Positions 36,817 to 44,356 of a DNA stretch of 64,000 nucleotides are shown here, one piece after another. Every line of letters starts with the position of its first letter. Positions within the stretch are counted from its first letter, which is position 1. Position numbers and translations under genes: made by a program. Source of the stretch: Acidobacteriota bacterium (lineage in GTDB: Bacteria > Acidobacteriota > Blastocatellia > UBA7656); NCBI GenBank assembly GCA_040754075.1, contig JBFMDH010000002.1, positions 1 to 64,000 of the forward strand, in the 5' to 3' direction. Below the pieces are notes generated by a model that saw nothing but the letters and a program-made list of their open reading frames with translations, was not told the origin of the DNA and did not search any database.

Positions 36817-37299
36817 TTACTCTTGCAGATGGGCTTCGAGAAACCACAGCGATTTATCCAATCCACGCGACACTTCGGTAAATAAATCCGCGGTATCGGC
36901 ATCGCCCAACTCGGTTGAACGGTCAATTGCCGCTCTTGTGGTTGCGGCGAGATTTGCATAGCGTTCAACCAGTGCGGCGACGCTTTCCAAACTGCCAATG
37001 ACCTCCGGGTATTCCGTCAAGCGCGACGCGCCCGCAGCCATTCTCGCGGTGCCCAGCGCTGTTCCGCCGAGCGCCGTGACCCGCTCGGCAATCGTATCGA
37101 CATAACCGGTCAATTCGGTCGCCAGTTTATCGAATAATTCATGAAGTTGAAAAAAATCCCTGCCCTTGACGTTCCAATGGGCTTGTTTGGTTTGACTGTA
37201 AAGGTCGAAAGTATCTGCCAGTTGTTGATTCAATAACCCAACCAGTTGCTCACGATTTTCCAACGGAAGATCAATACTCGTTCGATACATAACACTCAT
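36817..37299 (-). CDS. dps: Dps-family ferritin-like DNA protection protein
   Basis: The ATG at 37299 follows GGGAGGT. The 160-residue four-helix protein has the Dps ferroxidase motif spread over two helices: 'TKQAHWNVKGRDFFQLHELFDKL' (His and Asp/Glu ligands) and 'YVDTIAERVTALGG'. Dps dodecamers oxidise ferrous iron with peroxide, store it as ferric oxide and bind DNA in stress. The gene immediately upstream on the same strand is a Fur/PerR-type regulator, which fits peroxide/iron control. An intrinsic terminator follows. Confidence 0.93.
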   Translation of the reverse strand: MSVMYRTSIDLPLENREQLVGLLNQQLADTFDLYSQTKQAHWNVKGRDFFQLHELFDKLATELTGYVDTIAERVTALGGTALGTARMAAGASRLTEYPEVIGSLESVAALVERYANLAATTRAAIDRSTELGDADTADLFTEVSRGLDKSLWFLEAHLQE

Positions 37300-37333
37300 T
37301 TTGAAACCTCCCTTATGCAATGCTCTATATTCC

Positions 37334-37819
37334 TTACTGCCGGCAATCGCGGCAAAAGCCGACGATTTCCAGCCGGTAATCGGTTACTTGAAAGCCGCGT
37401 TGCGGGCGCATCCGATCAAGCATATCGCTCACTTGGGTTGGCTCAACGTCCCACATTCGCCCGCACCGCAAACACCGCAGATGGTAATGATGATCGGTGC
37501 GTTTATCGTAACGCGACGACCCGTCGCCATACGTCCATTTCGCTGCTGCGCCCGATTCGACAAGCGCTTCAAGGTTCTTGTAAACCGTCGCCAGAGAGAT
37601 TTTCGGCAGTTTCGCCTTGACCGCCAGGAATACCTCTTCGGCGGTCGGATGATGGGCAACCTGTTGCAGATAATCGAACACAATCGCCCGCTGTTCGGTA
37701 AACTGATAACCCTTGGCGCTCAGGGTCGAACGCAACTGCTGTCTGGCGCGCTCCGTTTCGGATGACTTTCCTCTGGCTCTTGTTGACACCTGTTTGACTC
37801 CTTCAAGCAACGATTGCAT
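37334..37819 (-). CDS. Fur/PerR-family metalloregulator
   Basis: The first ATG (37819) gives 161 residues; a TTG nine codons upstream is possible. The winged helix is visible as 'GYQFTEQRAIVFDYLQQVAHHPTAEEVFLAVK' and 'ISLATVYKNLEALVESG', and the metal-binding dimerisation domain as 'RTDHHYHLRCLRCGRMWDV' with C-terminal 'FCRDC'. The four cysteines (CxxC twice) form the structural zinc site typical of Fur and PerR. The 'YDKRTDHHYH' block carries regulatory-metal ligands. Adjacency to dps suggests a PerR-like peroxide role. An AATAATTATT palindrome upstream may be an autoregulatory box. Confidence 0.9.
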   Translation of the reverse strand: MQSLLEGVKQVSTRARGKSSETERARQQLRSTLSAKGYQFTEQRAIVFDYLQQVAHHPTAEEVFLAVKAKLPKISLATVYKNLEALVESGAAAKWTYGDGSSRYDKRTDHHYHLRCLRCGRMWDVEPTQVSDMLDRMRPQRGFQVTDYRLEIVGFCRDCRQ

Positions 37820-37843
37820 TGTAGCATTCGGTGAAAACAAAAT

Positions 37844-37862
37844 CAATAATTATTATTATTTT
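37844..37862. promoter_or_regulatory. Candidate Fur/PerR box
   Basis: AT-rich sequence containing the perfect palindrome AATAATTATT (37845-37854) and continuing as ATTATTATT lies directly upstream of the Fur/PerR-type gene. It resembles the ATAATnATTAT-type cores of PerR and Fur boxes. It could equally be part of an AT-rich promoter. Confidence 0.4.
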
Positions 37863-37916
37863 TATTTTATAGAAATCGCTGATGAGAAGCGGTCGGTCGG
37901 ATTGGCGAGGTGGCAG

Positions 37917-38684
37917 CTATTCGTGGCAGAAGCCGCGTTGGGCAGCGCGGGCGAAATCCGCCAGATGGCGCACCAGGGGGTGGTCTTGCGCGGCGAGTTC
38001 GGCGAGCGCGTCTTCAAGCGATAGACCGGCGCGCAACAGTGTGCGATAGGCGCGTTTGAGTTCATGCAGGTCGCTTGCCGCAAAGCCTGCGCGCCGAAGC
38101 CCTACGACGTTTAAGCCGCTGGCGCGTCCGGGTACGCCATCTGTAATGACAAACGGTAGACAGTCCTGAACGATTTTTGAGTTGCCACCAAGCATCGCCA
38201 GCCTGCCGATGCGAGAGAACTGATGAATGACCACGCCGCCGGAAATAAATACCTGGTCTTCGATGGTGATGTGACCGGCGAGCGCAACGTTATTGGCGAT
38301 GATGACGCGACTGCCCAACTGGCAATCGTGTGCCACATGCGCATAAGCCATAATAAAGCAATCCGAGCCAACGACGGTTGCCGCCCCGGCTTTTGAAGCG
38401 CGATGCATGGTAACGCCTTCGCGTATGCGATTGCAGTCGCCCACTTTCAGGAAACTTTCGCAATCCGTGAAACGCAAATCCTGCGGTTCGCCGCCTAAAA
38501 TTGCGCCTTCATAAATGACATTGCCAGTGCCGAGTTGGGTGAATCGTTTAATCACCGCGTGGGCGCGAATTTCCGTATCCTCACCGATTTCTGTGTCGGA
38601 TTCGATGATCGCATAAGCGCCAACGCGAACATTGTTTCCCAGTTTGGCGTCAGGGTTGATGATGGCTGTCGGATGGATATTCAT
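37917..38684 (-). CDS. lpxA: Acyl-ACP--UDP-N-acetylglucosamine O-acyltransferase
   Basis: The ATG at 38684 opens 255 residues, close to the family's 260-odd. The N-terminal two thirds is a left-handed beta-helix of hexapeptide repeats ('IINPDAKLGNNVRVGAYAII', 'IIANNVALAGHITIEDQVFI'). The catalytic His is in 'AYAHVAHDCQLG'. The LpxA-specific C-terminal motif 'GLNVVGLRRAGF' precedes the helical tail. It transfers the first acyl chain onto UDP-GlcNAc in lipid A synthesis, so this organism makes lipid A-containing LPS or a related lipid. It is unlinked from other lpx genes here. Confidence 0.95.
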   Translation of the reverse strand: MNIHPTAIINPDAKLGNNVRVGAYAIIESDTEIGEDTEIRAHAVIKRFTQLGTGNVIYEGAILGGEPQDLRFTDCESFLKVGDCNRIREGVTMHRASKAGAATVVGSDCFIMAYAHVAHDCQLGSRVIIANNVALAGHITIEDQVFISGGVVIHQFSRIGRLAMLGGNSKIVQDCLPFVITDGVPGRASGLNVVGLRRAGFAASDLHELKRAYRTLLRAGLSLEDALAELAAQDHPLVRHLADFARAAQRGFCHE

Positions 38685-38864
38685 AAATTTCAGATTCAAG
38701 AATATGACAATCAAGCGTAGAAAAATCAACGCGCGGTAAGCGACAAACTTTATCGGCTTTGTTACACTCTAAGCGAATCGCACAGCGAACCTGAGCCGCA
38801 ATAAGAAATTCCACGAATCGAGTTTTCACTCAATAATTTTTGAAAGTCATCAGGAGAGCTATAA

Positions 38865-40115
38865 ATGATGCAAAACGCTGCGAATGAAAAGAGCCGCTCA
38901 AAGAAATGGGGCTGGCTGGTCGTGATGTTGATTGCCCTTTCTGCTCTGGCGATAGTGGTGATTCCGGCGCTGATCATCCAACCCTTCAAAGGGCAGACCG
39001 CGCGCGGAGTGGAAATTTCTTACCTGCTTAAACGCTGGTCGCCAATTGTCACTTTGATTGCGGCAGCAAGTGTGCTGGCGTTTGCCGTCTGGCTCTGGCG
39101 CGCATCGCGGCGCTGGTGGAGCAAAGCGCTGTTAATTTTTCCGGTGTTTCTGGTTTTACTTGCCGCCTGGTTTGCCCGGCAGAACCATTTTGAATGGATG
39201 TTCAATCCCATCCGCGAGGTCGCTTACACCGGGGCGAACGCCGCAGATTTCATCGAAGAGAGCGACAAAGTTTTAGCGGTTGAAGTAAACCACGATGCCG
39301 TCGCGTTTCCGGTTCGCCAACTGGCATATCATCATGTAGTCAACGCCGTGGTCGGCGATACGCCGCTGGTAGCCACTTACTGAACGCTCTGCCACACCGG
39401 TCTGGTGTGGGAAGCGCAAATCGATAATCGCCGGCTGACCTTTCGGCTTTCCGGCATCAATAATCAGAACTTCATCATGCGTGATGAAGAGACCGGCAGT
39501 TGGTGGCAACAGGTCACTGGCGAAGCGATTCAGGGACCGCTCAAAGGTCGTCGCCTGGCGCAGGTCTTTCATGATGAAATCTCTTTTTCGACCTGGAAAA
39601 CTGAAAAGCCCGAGGGCAAAGTTTTAGCGCCTGATTCGAGCAACGTGAAACGTTATGCCGGTAAAGATTGGGAAGCGCAGATTGACAAAATGCCTGTGAC
39701 CACGGCTGCAAAACTTGATGACACTTTAGCGCCGCGTGCGCTCATCATCGGCATTGAAGTAAACGGTGAGGCGCGCGCCTATCCGCTCGACCAGTTGCAA
39801 AAACAACCGGTGGTACTCGATACGCTGGGCAACACGCCTTTAATGATGGTTTTGGACGCAGATAAAAAATCGGCGCGCGCCTTTGAACGAGCGATTGCAG
39901 GGCGGACGCTGGAATTTTTTGCCAAGACGGATACGCGGCTTGTGCGATTGATTGATGCGGAAACCGCCAGCGAATGGGATTTTTCCGGCAAATGCGTGAG
40001 CGGCGCGATGCTCGGCAAACAACTCAAAAAGATTTATGCGCTGAGCGATTACTGGTTCGACTGGCAAACTTATCATCCGAATACCTCTATCTATTCAGCC
40101 GATGGGTTGAAGTGA
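38865..40115 (+). CDS. DUF3179 membrane protein, probable selenoprotein with in-frame UGA (Sec173)
   Basis: Two frames, 38865-39380 and 39384-40115, lie in one phase and are separated only by TGA at 39381-39383. Read through, the 416-residue product has three N-terminal membrane helices (about residues 15-38, 59-79 and 87-103) and then a DUF3179 domain ('NPIREVAYTGANAADFIE', 'AVEVNHDAVAFPVRQLAYHHVVN', 'GSWWQQVTGEAIQGPLKG'). A second, Cys-less DUF3179-like half follows ('IGIEVNGEARAYPLDQLQ'). The UGA falls at 'LVATY-UGA-TLCHTG', where the family normally reads TYCPLC, so it replaces the first Cys of a CxxC to give UxxC. A SECIS-like hairpin with a GGTCT loop follows immediately. The AGGAG site and ATG at 38865 are clear. 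The alternative is a recent nonsense mutation. DUF3179 function is unknown; an extracytoplasmic redox role is inferred. Confidence 0.85.
39385..39416 (+). promoter_or_regulatory. Bacterial SECIS-like element downstream of the in-frame UGA
   Basis: CCACACC (39392-39398) pairs perfectly with GGTGTGG (39404-39410) around a five-base loop GGTCT (39399-39403). Below it CGCT (39385-39388) pairs with AGCG (39413-39416) across a small internal loop. The loop begins 15 bases after the UGA. The E. coli fdhF SECIS also has an apical GGUCU loop about 18 bases after the UGA, which SelB recognises. The hairpin lies within coding sequence, as bacterial SECIS elements do. Confidence 0.82.
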
Positions 40116-40357
40116 TAACTCGTTTCACCTTGAACTAGCCTTGCGAGGCGGACGCATTAACTTTATCGAAAGCCTTGAATCTTCTGCCTTAATCACTCCA
40201 TCGGCGGAAAATACTGTTGCCCTTTGTTTGGCGGTGGCTTATTCTCAAGAAGCCTGTAACCGGGTTTACGTCAAAAACTCCTGCCCCTTAGTCTTGGCAC
40301 GAATCCCCTGCCAAGCGATTTTCTTGCAGCCGTCCCCGCGCTCATCAGGAGATAGGA

Positions 40358-41560
40358 ATGAGTTATTTCGACCTTCCGCCGATTCTGGACAAAATGTTAG
40401 CTGTGGCGGATAACATCTCGGATTTAAACTTCTCTACAGGGCGTCCGCCCCAGGTTGAAGTCAACGGTAAACTGGTCACGGTTGACATCAAAGGACTCAG
40501 AAGCCTTTCACCTTACCAGACCGAAATCATTGCCATGGCATTGATGGAAGGCAACTTTGAAGCGGCGCGGCGCTTGCACCAGACCGGCTCGGCTGACCTC
40601 AGCTACGCGATTCCTTCAAAAGTCCGTTTTCGCGTCAATATTTTCAAACAACGCGGCTATATCTCAATCGTCATGCGGGTCATTCCAACCAATGTCCCGA
40701 CCATTGAAAGTCTGGAACTCCCAACCCAGCTTGGCGAAATCTCGCATATTAAAAACGGCATCGTGTTGCTGACCGGTCCTACGGGTTCAGGTAAATCTTC
40801 GACACTTGCGGCAATCATCGACAAAATCAATAACGAATACAGCTATCATATCGTCACCATCGAAGACCCGATAGAGTTTCTGCACACCCATAAAAAATCG
40901 ACCATCAATCAACGCGAACTCGGAACCGACACGCCGGCATTTGCTTTGGGCTTGCGCGCGGCTTTGCGGCAAGCGCCCAAAGTTATTCTGGTCGGTGAAA
41001 TGCGCGATATGGAAACTACGGAAATTGCCCTTGAGGCTTCAGAAACCGGACATCTGGTGTTATCGACATTGCATACGACAGACGCATCGAAAACCGTCAA
41101 CCGCATCATCGGGATTTATCCGAAATCCGAAGAACACGTGATTCGCACACGGTTGTCGCAGGCTTTCCGCTACATCATTTCGCAACGCCTGTTGCCGCGC
41201 GCCGATGGGATGGGACGCATTGCCGCGGTTGAAATTTTGAAATCGACACCGCGTACCCGCGAATATATTGAACAGGGTGAATCGCAGGGCAAATCTCTGC
41301 TTGATGCGATGGAAGACGGCGAGATTGATGGCATGCAGCATTTCGACAAAGTCATCGAACGCATGATTCGCAGCGGAACCCTTACCCAGGAAGTCGGCAT
41401 TGCTTTTGCCACCAATCCGTCAAATCTCTTATTGAGACTTTCGGGACTCGGAACATCCGAAGACATGAAAGGCGTGCGCGATGATGCGGCTTATCGTCCG
41501 ACGAAAGAGATTGATTCGTTGATCCGAACCCGTATGGCAGGAACGCTGCATCGAAATTGA
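40358..41560 (+). CDS. pilT: PilT/PilU-family type IV pilus retraction ATPase
   Basis: This 400-residue protein starts at an ATG behind AGGAGATAGG. It has a PAS-like N-terminal domain ('LDKMLAVADNISDLNFSTGRPPQVEVNGKL') and a secretion-ATPase core: Walker A 'LLTGPTGSGKSSTLAAIID', the Asp box 'HIVTIEDPIEFLH', Walker B 'PKVILVGEMRDMETTEIALEASETGHLVLSTLHT' and the His box 'TLHTTDASKTVNRIIG'. This is a PilT or PilU motor that depolymerises type IV pili for twitching motility. No pilin or assembly genes are adjacent. The next gene, a zinc-finger pseudo-receiver, may be functionally linked. Confidence 0.92.
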   Translation: MSYFDLPPILDKMLAVADNISDLNFSTGRPPQVEVNGKLVTVDIKGLRSLSPYQTEIIAMALMEGNFEAARRLHQTGSADLSYAIPSKVRFRVNIFKQRGYISIVMRVIPTNVPTIESLELPTQLGEISHIKNGIVLLTGPTGSGKSSTLAAIIDKINNEYSYHIVTIEDPIEFLHTHKKSTINQRELGTDTPAFALGLRAALRQAPKVILVGEMRDMETTEIALEASETGHLVLSTLHTTDASKTVNRIIGIYPKSEEHVIRTRLSQAFRYIISQRLLPRADGMGRIAAVEILKSTPRTREYIEQGESQGKSLLDAMEDGEIDGMQHFDKVIERMIRSGTLTQEVGIAFATNPSNLLLRLSGLGTSEDMKGVRDDAAYRPTKEIDSLIRTRMAGTLHRN

Positions 41561-41643
41561 TTGACCGTCATCGGTCAGTAGTCATTGACTGGTTTGGCTT
41601 TTTTCATACAACCAATGACCAATGACAAAATGGAGTTGAAAAA

Positions 41644-42351
41644 ATGATAGCCAATTGTCCGAATTGCGCCATGAGTTTGAGTTTTGAAGATGACCGGTTG
41701 CCGACCGAACCGTTCAATGTGATGTGTCCGCGCTGTCGTCAATCGGTGACTATCATGCCGCCGCCCAAAGAAGAGCCAAAACTTCCCGGCACGGCGCAAA
41801 AAATGGAAGCCGTCGCTACTGGAACTCACACCATCAAATCCGCCGACCCATTACAAACGCTTGCCGAATTGCTGGTGGCGAATTTAAAACAGAAGGAGAC
41901 GACTGCTGATGTCAACCCGCTCACCCGTCGCCGCATTCTGGTTTGCGTCGATGATGCGCAATTGCGCGAAAAACTGCGCGCCGCGCTCGACCCGAAATAC
42001 TACCAACTCTTTTCATCCAACACCGCGCCCGAAGCCATTGAAGCCTTTCTCGAATCGCGCATTGAAATCATTATTCTCGGCCCAAGCTTTGACGCGCCCA
42101 ATCAAGGCAGCGCCGCCGTCATGCAGTATGTCAATAACCTGACGCCGCAGGTGCGCCGCCGCACCTATGTCATTTTGCTGTCATCGCAACTGCGCACTAT
42201 GGATACCTATTTAGCTTTTGCGAATGGGGTGAATTTAACTTTACACCCCGATGACATCAGCTCTGCGCAAGCGGTCTTTGAACGCAGTCTGCGCGATTTC
42301 AATGAACTCTATCGCCCGTACAACACCGCTGCCGGTGCCAATCCTTTTTAA
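41644..42351 (+). CDS. MJ0042-type zinc-finger protein with degenerate receiver domain
   Basis: This 235-residue protein begins with a zinc ribbon ('CPNCAMSLSF' ... 'VMCPRCRQSVTI', two CxxC pairs about 25 residues apart) of the MJ0042 type. A Pro-rich linker leads to a receiver-like fold at about residues 90-215: 'RRILVCVDDAQLREKLRAAL' has the acidic pair, but the phospho-acceptor strand reads 'IEIIILGPSFD', with no Asp at the usual position. It is therefore a pseudo-receiver, probably a protein-interaction module. It lies 83 bases after pilT, in the same direction. Confidence 0.72.
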   Translation: MIANCPNCAMSLSFEDDRLPTEPFNVMCPRCRQSVTIMPPPKEEPKLPGTAQKMEAVATGTHTIKSADPLQTLAELLVANLKQKETTADVNPLTRRRILVCVDDAQLREKLRAALDPKYYQLFSSNTAPEAIEAFLESRIEIIILGPSFDAPNQGSAAVMQYVNNLTPQVRRRTYVILLSSQLRTMDTYLAFANGVNLTLHPDDISSAQAVFERSLRDFNELYRPYNTAAGANPF

Positions 42352-42360
42352 AGGTAGAAG

Positions 42361-42442
42361 GCAAAAGTAAAAAGGCAAAAATGTTTTCGCCGTTACTTGC
42401 TCGATAAATTGCAACTCAGCATAACGAAATTGATTTTGCCTT
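42361..42442. repeat. GGCAAAA heptamers in inverted arrangement
   Basis: GGCAAAAGTAAAAAGGCAAAA near 42361-42380 is opposed by TTTTGCCTTTT at 42432-42442, a pattern similar to the heptamer arrays elsewhere in the window. It lies between the pseudo-receiver gene and the tRNA. Confidence 0.55.
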
Positions 42443-42497
42443 TTAAACCTGTTTGACCGCGCGCCAATTTCCCGATAAGCTAAGACCAATTCAATAC

Positions 42498-42571
42498 GCG
42501 CCCGTAGCTCAGCTGGATAGAGCGTCAGACTTCGGATCTGAAAGTCGGGAGTTCAAATCTCTCCGGGCGCG
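42498..42571 (+). tRNA. tRNA-Arg (anticodon TCG)
   Basis: A complete cloverleaf is visible. The acceptor stem is GCGCCCG (42498-42504) with CGGGCGC (42564-42570), and G at 42571 is the discriminator. The D stem is GCTC/GAGC. The anticodon stem-loop is TCAGA-CTTCGGA-TCTGA, giving anticodon TCG. The T stem-loop has the TTCAAAT loop. CCA is not encoded. It reads CGA and related Arg codons. The HNH gene begins 27 bases after its 3' end. Confidence 0.95.
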
Positions 42572-42597
42572 CTTTTGCAAACCACTGAATCAAAAAT

Positions 42598-43062
42598 ATG
42601 AAGCGATGTAGTACTTGCAAAATTGAAAAGTCACTTGATGAGTTTGGTTGGAAAAATAAGGGTAAAACCAAGCGACGTTCTGTTTGTCGAGAATGCATGA
42701 GGATTTTTATTAAAAATCACTACTACAAAAATATTTCTTACTACATAGAAAAAGCGAAACGGCAAACTCAAGCAACCCGAAAGAAAAACTACGAAAAACT
42801 GCTGGCATATTTATTATCACCCCCTTGCGTAGATTGTGGTGAAACCGACCCTATCGTTTTGGAATTTGACCATCTTCAAAAAGAAAGTAAGCTATCGGAA
42901 GTCTCCCGGCTCATAAGTGACCTTAGACCTTGGCGAATTATTGAAGTAGAGATTAATAAGCGCGAAGTTCGTTGTGCGAATTGTCATCGAAGAAAAACTG
43001 CCATAGAGCAAAATTGGAACCTTTACCGGCTAACCCGCAAAATACCTATATTTTCTGAATAA
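42598..43062 (+). CDS. HNH-type endonuclease-like protein next to tRNA-Arg
   Basis: This 154-residue, basic protein (many Lys/Arg) is more AT-rich than its neighbours. It has an N-terminal zinc finger ('CSTCKIEKSLDEFGWKNKG' and 'VCRECM') and a C-terminal HNH-like site: 'CVDCGETDPIVLEFDHLQ' supplies a CxxC and the His, and 'VRCANCHRRKTA' supplies the second CxxC and His. This zinc-HNH layout is common in phage and mobile-element endonucleases. Its start, 27 bases beyond a tRNA 3' end, and its different composition point to acquisition at a tRNA site. No attachment-site duplication was found. Confidence 0.75.
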   Translation: MKRCSTCKIEKSLDEFGWKNKGKTKRRSVCRECMRIFIKNHYYKNISYYIEKAKRQTQATRKKNYEKLLAYLLSPPCVDCGETDPIVLEFDHLQKESKLSEVSRLISDLRPWRIIEVEINKREVRCANCHRRKTAIEQNWNLYRLTRKIPIFSE

Positions 43063-43092
43063 CCTTCTTTTAGGATATATCTGGGTCAGCCA

Positions 43093-44100
43093 ATGCAATT
43101 ACCTGCTTCTCTCAAAGCCGCTATTGAAACTGAAATTACCCGCGTTAAACCTGAGGCTTTAGCGCAAGCCGCTTTGGCAATCTCCAACGCCTATCGTACC
43201 AATACTGATTTTAAAAAGTCATTATTTACCTCTGATGCTTATCGCGCCGCTTATCTTGCGACCCGCATGCCTGCAACCTTTGCCAGCATCCGCGCGGTCT
43301 TTGCCGAAATCAAAAATCGTTTGCCGCAAATCGAATTAACCAGCCTGCTTGATTTGGGCGCGGGCGCGGGCACAACCATGTGGGCTGCCGGTGAAATGTT
43401 TCCATCGCTCAAATCAATTACCAATCTTGAACGCGATAAAGGGTTGATTGAAATTGGAAAACGTTTAGCTCAAGCATCCGAACATCCGGCAATCGCTTCA
43501 GCGCATTGGCTAGCGGCTGACTTGCAGAGCAATGTTGACCTCGCGCCACACGATATGGTGGTGATGTCTTATTCGCTTGGCGAAATGAGTCAAACGGCGC
43601 GACTCATTCAAAAAGCCTGGGAAGCGGCTGAAAAATTAATCGTGGTGATTGAACCGGGAACCGTGCGCGGCTTTCAGCACATGCTTGCCGCAAGAGACGC
43701 CTTCATCAAATCGGGTGCGCACATCATTGCGCCTTGTCCGCATCAACTTGTTTGTCCGATGGCTGAAAACGACTGGTGCCATTTTGCCGCCCGTGTTGAA
43801 CGCGCGGCATTTCATCGTCGCGCCAAAGGGGCAATCCTGAATTATGAAGATGAAAAATTTTCTTATGTGGTCGCCGCAACGTTCGATTGCCAACCCGTCA
43901 CCGCGCGCATCATTCGCCATCCGTTCATTCAAAAAGGGCACATCCAATTTGAGCTTTGCACGAACACAGGTTTACAACAGTTGACGGTTTCAAAGAAAAA
44001 TCAAAACGCTTTTCGCCGCGCTCGCAAATCCGCCTGGGGAGATGCGTGGAAGCAAATTGCAGATGAGGTTGATGAGCGGGAAATTGATGAACGCGGTTAA
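43093..44100 (+). CDS. Rsm22-family ribosome small-subunit methyltransferase-like protein
   Basis: This 335-residue protein starts at ATG 43093. The SAM-binding region is visible as 'LTSLLDLGAGAGTTMWAAGEMF' and 'SITNLERDKGLIEIGKRLAQ', then 'HDMVVMSYSLGEMSQTARLIQKAW' and 'LIVVIEPGTVRGFQHM'. The Rsm22 signature cysteines appear in 'IIAPCPHQLVCPMAENDWCHFAAR', a pattern linked to a metal or iron-sulfur site. Members act on the small ribosomal subunit, mostly studied in mitochondria. It follows the HNH gene by 30 bases, but co-function is unlikely. Confidence 0.85.
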   Translation: MQLPASLKAAIETEITRVKPEALAQAALAISNAYRTNTDFKKSLFTSDAYRAAYLATRMPATFASIRAVFAEIKNRLPQIELTSLLDLGAGAGTTMWAAGEMFPSLKSITNLERDKGLIEIGKRLAQASEHPAIASAHWLAADLQSNVDLAPHDMVVMSYSLGEMSQTARLIQKAWEAAEKLIVVIEPGTVRGFQHMLAARDAFIKSGAHIIAPCPHQLVCPMAENDWCHFAARVERAAFHRRAKGAILNYEDEKFSYVVAATFDCQPVTARIIRHPFIQKGHIQFELCTNTGLQQLTVSKKNQNAFRRARKSAWGDAWKQIADEVDEREIDERG

Positions 44101-44356
44101 AGCGATAATACAATGAATTACAAACCTTCCTCGAAATATCAATCGGCACATCATCAATAGACATTCCCGGCGGATGCTCTAAACGGTAATGCTTCTCAAC
44201 TACAAATGATGCCCATCAATTATCCGCATCAATCCGCCGCATCCGCCGGGAAATGCAACTTTGCTGGTGTGCCATTGATTTTCCGTAAACCGTTTCGCGG
44301 CTTGAAAAATTAAAATTCCCGCACCTGCACAAACGGTTTACCAACCCGATACAACT

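Noticed and set aside
40293-40315. Sigma-54 promoter upstream of pilT (TGGCACGAATCCCCTGCC)
   Set aside because: The GG and GC dinucleotides are 12 bases apart rather than 10, and the sequence forms a CTTGGCA/TGCCAAG hairpin, so the resemblance is likely accidental.
42498-42571. The tRNA as selenocysteine tRNA
   Set aside because: The anticodon loop reads TCG, the acceptor and T stems are of normal length and the variable loop is short; tRNA-Sec would have anticodon TCA and an extended variable arm.
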